Source: Apirhabdus apintestini (GTDB lineage Bacteria > Pseudomonadota > Gammaproteobacteria > Enterobacterales > Enterobacteriaceae). Taken from it: DNA of 44,141 bases. The position numbers were made by a program, and so were the translations under genes. The first letter of the stretch is position 1, and each line of letters opens with the position of its first letter. Positions 37,852 to 44,141 of this stretch are shown here, piece by piece. The notes under the pieces were generated by a model. That model was not told where the DNA came from, searched no databases, and saw only the letters and a program-made list of their open reading frames with translations. The DNA lies in assembly GCA_033977085.1 (NCBI GenBank), contig CP138907.1, forward strand, positions 1 to 44,141, written 5' to 3'.

Positions 37852-38377
37852 CACATCACCCGTTGAGTTTCGGGAGCCGCGGTTTTGACGTTTCGCGGGA
37901 ACCTGCTGGAACTTGCCCGGGTATTTCACTTCACCCGTTTGAGATCCTTCGCCGCAGGTGCGTAAACGCCACTGACGCAGGCAGGTGTCCGGGGCGGCCG
38001 CGAAAAGTTTTTGCCCGCAAAAGTTTTCGGGGACGTGCGTCAGCATTCACCCTGGACAACAACGAGGACTGTGGCGGTATCAGCACCCGGCAGAAGGAAC
38101 TCAGGAGGGGAAAAGGAGACGGAGGAAATGGGCAGGGGCACGCCGCAATGACGTAAAGCCGCGCGCGGCGAAACGACATTGCCCCCTACATCACGCCGGA
38201 GGGGTTTGCCGGCGTGATGCCGGAAGCGCAGGGAACGGCGCGACTGAGCGGCGCAGCCGGAACGGCTGCTGCAAGCGTTGGGGTTGCGTCAGGGATGGAC
38301 ACCCGCTGCCCCGAAGGGGCCGGGCAGAGACAGCTTGCTGGCTCTGTGCGGAGCATGACAGCCCGCCCGGACGCCCA
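37852..38377. repeat. Long direct repeat R2 (526 bp), partner of 730-1255
   Basis: Same orientation and nearly identical to R1. It begins 20 bp upstream of the minus-strand gene starting at 37831, like R1 before IS copy A inserted. The hairpin TCACGCCGG...CCGGCGTGA is conserved. Flanking sequence diverges sharply at both ends (CACATCACCC on the left, GGACGCCCA on the right), so the unit boundaries are clear. Confidence 0.9.
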
Positions 38378-38691
38378 TGGTCACCAATAGCTACGGGCAC
38401 GCCGGCAAATGCTCGACACCAGACGTCGACGAGACATAAATATTGATAACGACAGGGCAAAACGGAGGCCGAGGATCTGAAGGAGGCGGGAGGAAAGCGG
38501 TAGCGCTGAAAGCGCTGCCGCCCTGCCCCGTTCCCCGCAGGGGAACAGCCCTTCCCTGAAGTTCAGGCGTGCGGTCGCGTCGGGAAGGAAAAAGGGGCTA
38601 CCGGCGAACCGGCAACCCCTTCATAAAGGCGCTTCAGGCATGTCAGACCAACTCAGCCCTGAAAAGGCGGGGTTTCCCCGCCTCCAGGTTG
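38378..38691. other. Gap between R2 and hok, 3' part of the hok messenger
   Basis: About 315 bases with several hairpins, such as GGGGCTACCGGCGAACCGGCAACCCC near 38595 and GGCGGGGTTTCCCCGCC at 38666-38682. The latter lies just after the hok stop and is probably its terminator. hok/mok messengers have a 3' end that folds back to the 5' end. No gene is seen. Confidence 0.5.
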
Positions 38692-38853
38692 CTACTTACC
38701 GTTGGATTCGTAAGCCAGAATTGCAGCGACCTCCCGTTGTCCGTCCCTCAGGCGAATTTCGCAAAGCGATTTCCGCGTCAGGTAAGTGAATATCAGCAGT
38801 GTGAGACACACTATCAGTACGCACCAGATAACGGTACTTCGCGGCAGTTTCAT
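38692..38853 (-). CDS. hok: Hok/FlmA membrane toxin
   Basis: 53 residues: MKLPRSTVIWCVLIVCLTLL with the continuous membrane helix, then FTYLTRKSLCEIRLRDGQRE and ending AYESNGK. It is nearly the same as F FlmA. It depolarises the inner membrane of plasmid-free cells (type I toxin-antitoxin). It lies nested in the mok frame and is controlled by Sok. It is too short for most ORF filters. Confidence 0.96.
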   Translation of the reverse strand: MKLPRSTVIWCVLIVCLTLLIFTYLTRKSLCEIRLRDGQREVAAILAYESNGK

Positions 38854-38911
38854 GGTTTACTCCTCCTTGCATTAAGCACGGTAAGAGGCCATACTGTTGT
38901 TGATGAGACAT
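38696..38911 (-). CDS. mok: Mok/FlmC regulatory frame overlapping hok
   Basis: 71 codons starting MSHQQQYGLLPCLMQGG and overlapping almost all of hok in another frame. In the R1/F systems translation of hok is coupled to mok, and Sok RNA blocks mok. The peptide itself has no other known role. Confidence 0.85.
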   Translation of the reverse strand: MSHQQQYGLLPCLMQGGVNHETAAKYRYLVRTDSVSHTADIHLPDAEIALRNSPEGRTTGGRCNSGLRIQR

Positions 38912-38967
38912 ACAGGGGGCCTCGTGGGTTAATGAAAATTAACTACGGGGCTTTCTGCTTTCTGCCA
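38905..38967 (+). ncRNA. sok: Sok/FlmB antisense RNA
   Basis: Plus strand, opposite to the mok start. The segment GGCCTCGTGGGTTAATGAAA followed by ATTAACTACGGGGC forms the conserved Sok hairpin (CCTCGT...ACGGGG with TTAATGAAAATTAA inside), followed by a T-rich CTTTCTGCTTTCTG end. Its 5' end covers the mok ribosome site. End points are approximate. Confidence 0.85.
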
Positions 38968-39101
38968 CACAACACGGCAACAAACCACCTTCACGTCATG
39001 AGGCAAAAAGCCTCAAGCGCCATCGCCATTATATCCCGACGAGTCGACTCTGCCCGGGAATAACAATCTGATTACTGGATAAATCTTCACCTTTTTCAGG
39101 T

Positions 39102-39332
39102 TTAATCAGACTCGCTTCTTCCGGTAGACCAGGCGTGTATCTGTTCGTCCAGCGCTTCGAGATGCTGATCAATACTTTCCGCGAGTCGCTCACTTTCTGT
39201 CTCCAGCCAGCCACTTAATCCGTCCCACTCACAGCACATGTCTTTCAGCTTTTCGGACATGGTTCGTAGCTTATTACGCTGGCTGCGGGCAACCTTCAAT
39301 TCTGTTTTCCACGGATTGTTTCTTACGGCCAT
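39102..39332 (-). CDS. Small hypothetical protein downstream of psiA
   Basis: 76 residues starting MAVRNNPWKTELKVARSQRN, helical, likely coiled coil (TMSEKLKDMCCEWDGLSGWL). Its start overlaps the end of psiA by ten bases, so it is co-translated in the psiB-psiA operon. F-type plasmids often have a small gene at this place. Function unknown. Confidence 0.7.
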   Translation of the reverse strand: MAVRNNPWKTELKVARSQRNKLRTMSEKLKDMCCEWDGLSGWLETESERLAESIDQHLEALDEQIHAWSTGRSESD

Positions 39333-40048
39333 ACGGACCTCAGCGTGATTTTATTCGGGACCATCCAGCGCTCCAGTTCTTTCTCCGCCGGAGTCGAGGA
39401 CACCGCCACATCATGTTCATCAAGTACGATTTCATGCGCACAGTCGTAGTAAGCCTTCACCAGATGAGACAATGACGGACTACGTTCCGTCCACGCCCAC
39501 AACATTCGCTGGATGTCGTAGTCCCGTATATCCTGCTGAGACCAGAACTCATACCATGCACGCAGCGTTTCCGGGGTCTGAAATGCCAGGTCGATTTCAG
39601 CTTTACCAACGAGATTACGGTATTTATCTTCCCTTTCCTGAGCGCGTCTCTCCTCCTGCCTGCCGTATACTACCGCCTCACGCTTATTTCGTTTATTTTG
39701 CCGCTCACTTACGCTAAAGGCCTGTTCAGGGAATAAGGCGTGAGCCAGCGTGCCATCGAGCGGGAACCAGCAATATTTACCGCGCGAGCGGATTAACCTG
39801 TCAATTGCCTCCTCATAGCTTGCCAGGGAAATTTTATCTTCTTTGAGCCAGTACACTCCCCGAACGCGGTTCAGTGACCGGCTGCTGATTTTGCTGCTAC
39901 CGGTCAGAAAGCGGAAAAAAGCTCTGGCATACGGGTAAGGCTGACGGCGATTAAAAGCCCTCAGATTTTCTTCAACATGAAGAATGGCATTAATTGCAGC
40001 CTCACGCTCCGGCAGCTGCGTAACGAGCGACAAGTGACGAGGGATCAT
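39323..40048 (-). CDS. psiA: Plasmid SOS-inhibition protein PsiA
   Basis: 241 residues, intact. Family blocks seen: YPYARAFFRFLTGSSKIS near residue 38, a basic coiled-coil stretch around residues 118-150 with KYRNLVGKAEIDLAFQTPET, and the tail with WAWTERSPSLSHL. PsiA acts with PsiB to dampen SOS induction when single-stranded plasmid DNA enters. The start overlaps the psiB stop (TGATG). Confidence 0.93.
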   Translation of the reverse strand: MIPRHLSLVTQLPEREAAINAILHVEENLRAFNRRQPYPYARAFFRFLTGSSKISSRSLNRVRGVYWLKEDKISLASYEEAIDRLIRSRGKYCWFPLDGTLAHALFPEQAFSVSERQNKRNKREAVVYGRQEERRAQEREDKYRNLVGKAEIDLAFQTPETLRAWYEFWSQQDIRDYDIQRMLWAWTERSPSLSHLVKAYYDCAHEIVLDEHDVAVSSTPAEKELERWMVPNKITLRSVWP

Positions 40049-40470
40049 CAGGCCACCTCCATGCGCAGCGTTGCGAGAATATCGAATATTGAATATCCGT
40101 CACTGTCCAGCCTGTTGATGAGGCTCAGTACATGGCTGATGACAGTCGAATCGAATAGTGCGCTGGAACGGATACAGGAAACTTCCTGTCCCTTTTTCCA
40201 GACCAACAGCATGATCCAGTTCTGACTAAACTCACCAGGGCTACACAGAACGATTTCGAAACGGCCATGAGTCGGAGCAAAACGTATCTGTACGGGAAAC
40301 AAGCCCCCGAACTCGCTACGATACTCCCCGTTTACATCCCAGTTTTCAGGTGTGGTCAACGCGCCCATGACAGCATGTGTCATCTCTCTGCGGTAGGAAT
40401 AACCAGCGGCGCGGCAGGTTTCGAAATCTTCACCGATCATGGTGGTCAGTTTAAAGTTAGGCATGTTCAT
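40048..40470 (-). CDS. psiB: PsiB, inhibitor of RecA filament activity
   Basis: 140 residues, intact. Blocks close to F PsiB: RRELTHAVM-like REMTHAVMGALTTPENWDVN, GEYRSEFGGLFPVQIRFAPT, CSPGEFSQNW and DSDGYSIFDI. PsiB binds RecA and prevents SOS induction in the recipient. It lies 40 bp after the large ParB-like gene in the usual order (parB-like, psiB, psiA). Confidence 0.95.
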   Translation of the reverse strand: MNMPNFKLTTMIGEDFETCRAAGYSYRREMTHAVMGALTTPENWDVNGEYRSEFGGLFPVQIRFAPTHGRFEIVLCSPGEFSQNWIMLLVWKKGQEVSCIRSSALFDSTVISHVLSLINRLDSDGYSIFDILATLRMEVA

Positions 40471-40512
40471 CAGGTATCTCCTTATTGCCGCCCCGTAGGG
40501 CGGCTGTCCTTA

Positions 40513-42479
40513 TCAGGCGGCAATCGCTTTGTTGTCAGTATCGATGCTTTCAGTTGCGTCACGTTGCGGAGCTTGTAGCCATGCAGGAACCCAGCGGTTA
40601 TCTTTCATGAAGAACTCCGCATGTCCTGCCGCATCGCCCTTCTTCATCTTCTCTGCATCACCCGCTGCGCCAGTAAGACCTGCGTCCTTCAGGGCTTCCA
40701 CAATCTGTGTATGCTTCAGACTGCCGAAATAGTTTTCTTTGGTCGGTTGCCACCAGTCACGCAGGTGGAAATCAATCGCTGTTTCAACCGTATCGAGAGG
40801 ACTGCGTGAAGTGTGTCCGTTATCGCGGGTCTGAACACCATCCACGGAACAGGCCGCGCAGAAAGCCATAAGCGACATAAGTACCTCACCGTCAAGGGCA
40901 AAGAAGGTCGTGAAATCCTTCTCCCATCCTGCTGGCAGCAGGGCTTTCAGGCGCTCTTTTTCGGTCATCAGAACGTCAAATGCTGCGCCTCCTTTACCGG
41001 ACGGAGCGTTCTCTGTCAGGCTGCCGTGAGAAACGGTCAGGCTGATTCGGAACGGATGCGGCGTGGTCACACATCCTGCAAAGACACAGGTACACATACG
41101 CCAGACCATAAGCGCCACAGCCTTTTCAGGTTTCTGCAGCAGCGCGGCCTGTACCGCCAGAGTGCGCTCGGATGACATTTTGGTGAGCAGTGGGACGCTG
41201 ATCCCTTCGGCGGCATCGGGCTTACGCGAGCTAAACGGGATTGTGACGCTGCTGCTTTCGGTTTCTTCCGGCATATCAGCTTTCAGACGGACGCCGCGCT
41301 GAACATTCACCTGTCCGTTATACAGGCTAACCACCACCCCTGCGCCTGACTTCATTTCGTCAGTCCACGCGCTAATCACTCCGGCCTGTTCTATCGCGTT
41401 GATTTCTTCCTCAAGTGCATCTGTCTCCTCACAACGGGAGTCATAGCTATCCCACTGCTCCTTTAGCTCGTTAAGACGCTGTTGCTGTTCGGGGGTATAA
41501 ACCGGATTGGGAACGTCTGGAAGAACAAATTCGTTCGCGTCCTCCCCGTGATGCCAGATACGGGCTGCACGACCACGGCTCCATTCCCAGCCTTCTTGCT
41601 GCTGAATCTCCTGAGCAATGCGATCCAGCTTTTCCTGCACCAGACGTTCAACCAGTACGCTGTCGGCGGTTCCCTCTCCTTCCTGCTGGCTGAACAGGTC
41701 TTCGCGCACATATCCCCCTGCGGCCTCGTAATCTTCACGCCCGATAAACACAAACTTAGGGAGTCGACACGCATTTCAGTGTCCGTGATGGCATTTTTCA
41801 GGAGGTGCGCTGGCGCTCTATCCCAGCTGGCCTTAACGCTCTCATAGACTTCTACCTGACGAGACTGATCATCTTCGAGGCAAAGCGCCTGACACTGCTC
41901 AACAGTGAGTTCATCCTGTGCGAGCTTTTCAATCAGTGAGGGAGCGAGATTTGACAGCTTAAGCATGCGCTGGACGTGGCGGGAGCCGTAGCCAAGTACA
42001 TCGCCAATCTGTGCGGGAGTTTTTCCCTGCGCCGCCAGCGTTCCAAACGCTGTGATCTGCTCGGCAGGGTGCATAGTTTCCAGTTCGTTGTTCTCGGCAT
42101 AAGAAGCCTCAACAGCAAGCTCGTCACTGACACGTTTAACCGGAACCAAATAATCAGGTTTGATACGACCCATTTCGGACATGAGCGTCAGCGCGGTAAG
42201 ACGTCGCCCACCTGCAGCCACACCGGATTTACCCTCTGGCAGGGAGTGAACGACCAGATTGTGAAGCAGCCCGAGGCTTTCAATAGAGTTAGCCAGCCGC
42301 TTAACGCTCTCGGTGGTATAGGGGATAGTGCGCACGTTCAGCGGTGATTTAATAAGATCGGACAGCGGAACGTACTCAATGACAGCGGCATCGAGGGCAG
42401 CTTTAAGCGCCTCGTTTACCACTGTTTTATTCTTGCTGGCCTTTTTTGATGCTTTTGATTTAACATCTGCAATTGTCAT
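40513..42479 (-). pseudogene. Large ParB/Spo0J-family leading-region protein (one frameshift)
   Basis: Starts MTIADVKSKASKKASKNKTV. The ParB nuclease-like/CTP domain holds PLSDLIKSPLNVRTIPYTTE and AAGGRRLTALTLM, and a KorB-like HTH lies around LGYGSRHVQRMLKLSNLAPS. One C is missing near 41757. The frame then continues PKFVFIGREDYEAAGGYVRE to the stop, for 655 residues after repair, the size of the YubM/ORF650 family always found before psiB. Its role in establishment is not settled. No ParA partner is adjacent. Confidence 0.9.
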
Positions 42480-42547
42480 GATTTAGTACCTCTCAGTATT
42501 AATGATTGTCTGGCCCTGCGGAGTGACAGCTCCGACAGGGCACCTTC

Positions 42548-42877
42548 TTACTGCTGTTTTTTGGCTCTGTAGCTGGCAAGGGCGCTGTTCAGTAATGGCC
42601 CAACGTCAGTCTCAAAGCTCCACGCGCATTTCTTCAACATCCCTTCTTCATCCCGTACAACAAGCTGGAAAAAGGTACCCTGCTCGTTCTCGATACTGAC
42701 ATTGGTGTACTGCGCCACCAGGGCGGTTGCCTCTTCACGAGAAAATGGCCCCTGAGGCAACGCCACAGGAGAATTGACGACACTGCCATTCAGTAATGCC
42801 GCCAGTTCAATCTCTTCAGCGGTGGGTTCGCGTAAAAAGACGGGTTGATTCAAAAATTCTTTTAGTGACTTGCCCAC
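42548..42877 (-). CDS. Hypothetical leading-region protein whose 5' region is displaced by IS copy A
   Basis: 109 residues from GTG 42877 (VGKSLKEFLNQPVFLREPTA ...). I chose this start because GGAGAG lies five bases upstream; the longer frame to 42919 starts inside the IS. The target duplication CCAGA overlaps the 5' edge of this ribosome site. The IS therefore keeps translation signals but separates the gene from repeat module R1, its likely promoter. Soluble protein, no motif recognised; lies 68 bp before the ParB-like gene. Confidence 0.75.
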   Translation of the reverse strand: MGKSLKEFLNQPVFLREPTAEEIELAALLNGSVVNSPVALPQGPFSREEATALVAQYTNVSIENEQGTFFQLVVRDEEGMLKKCAWSFETDVGPLLNSALASYRAKKQQ

Positions 42878-42977
42878 TACATCTCTCCAGATGTTACCAA
42901 CGGTGCAAAACTGATCCACCCCAGCGGTTGAAAACTGATCCAGGGGTTAATCTGCTCCTCTGAATACAGGGGAGCTT

Positions 42978-43996
<1,019 letters not shown>

Positions 43997-44000
<4 letters not shown>

Positions 44001-44141
44001 TGGTCGAACTACAACATCAACGGCTGATGGTGCTTGCTGAACAGCCCAGCTGGACAGCCTTATCGGCGCGGCGCCGGCACTGTCGCAACAGGCAGTGGAT
44101 CAGGAATGGAGCTATATGGACTTCCTGGAGCACCTGCTACA
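43997..44141 (+). pseudogene. istB: istB of copy A, 5' part with frameshift
   Basis: Starts in the ATGA overlap with istA. Near 44045 one T is missing relative to copy B (CAGCCCAGC against CAGCTCCAGC). This breaks the frame about 16 codons in. The rest of the gene continues from base 1 to 637. An internal ATG at 38 could give an N-truncated protein that still has the ATPase motifs but lacks the N-terminal segment. Confidence 0.85.

Noticed and set aside
38569..39063. 164-codon plus-strand ORF
   Set aside because: It runs antisense through hok, mok and the Sok region and has no family resemblance; hok and mok explain the sequence.

Overview
The window reads as one complete circular plasmid of 44,141 bp from an enterobacterium (Escherichia, Klebsiella or Enterobacter type host). 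The last bases run directly into the first bases in the middle of an insertion sequence. An intact copy of that element at 29.5-31.5 kb contains the joined sequence without a gap. I see no antibiotic-resistance gene, relaxase, mating-pair ATPase or coupling protein.

Layout. 42.9 kb through the origin to 0.7 kb: IS100-like element A (IS21 family). 0.7-7.4 kb: leading-region and stability genes (ardA, two unknown genes, stbAB partition with a centromere-like array, LexA-controlled umuDC). 7.5-11.4 kb: a P1/RepFIB-type replicon (DnaA box, GATC sites, five iterons, repA, a second iteron cluster), a small parA/ribbon-helix-helix partition pair, and a ResD-like tyrosine recombinase. 11.4-18.0 kb: accessory genes, including a ProQ/FinO-family RNA chaperone, an unknown 350-aa protein and a ParE/CopG-type toxin-antitoxin pair. 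18.3-20.1 kb: a second replicon of the IncI/B/K/L/M kind, with antisense RNA, 29-codon leader peptide, pseudoknot and downstream origin. 21-29.5 kb: the start of an IncI-like transfer region (LuxR-type regulator, NusG-like TraB, TraC-like protein, pilI to a truncated pilO). 29.5-31.5 kb: IS copy B. 31.5-42.9 kb: the rest of the leading region (DUF932 fragment, DNA methylase split by IS copy C, hok/sok, psiA, psiB and a large ParB-like protein).

How it fits together. The plasmid carries two replicons, two partition systems, a resolvase, hok/sok and a ParE system, all serving stable inheritance. psiAB, ardA, the methylase and umuDC are typical of genes expressed on entry into a new host. The transfer machinery itself is missing. 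IS copy B has no target duplication and joins pilO directly to a leading-region gene, as expected if an IS-mediated deletion removed pilP-V, tra, nik and oriT.

Two patterns stand out. First, three families of paired repeat modules lie immediately upstream of six different minus-strand leading-region genes; they are candidates for single-strand promoters of the Frpo kind. Second, more than twenty conserved genes carry single-base frameshifts. Most are in short homopolymers, but all seven AGCTCGA sites I found coincide with an apparent extra base. This points to systematic sequencing error, so many genes called pseudogene here are probably intact in the real molecule. Repaired lengths are given where the frame can be restored.
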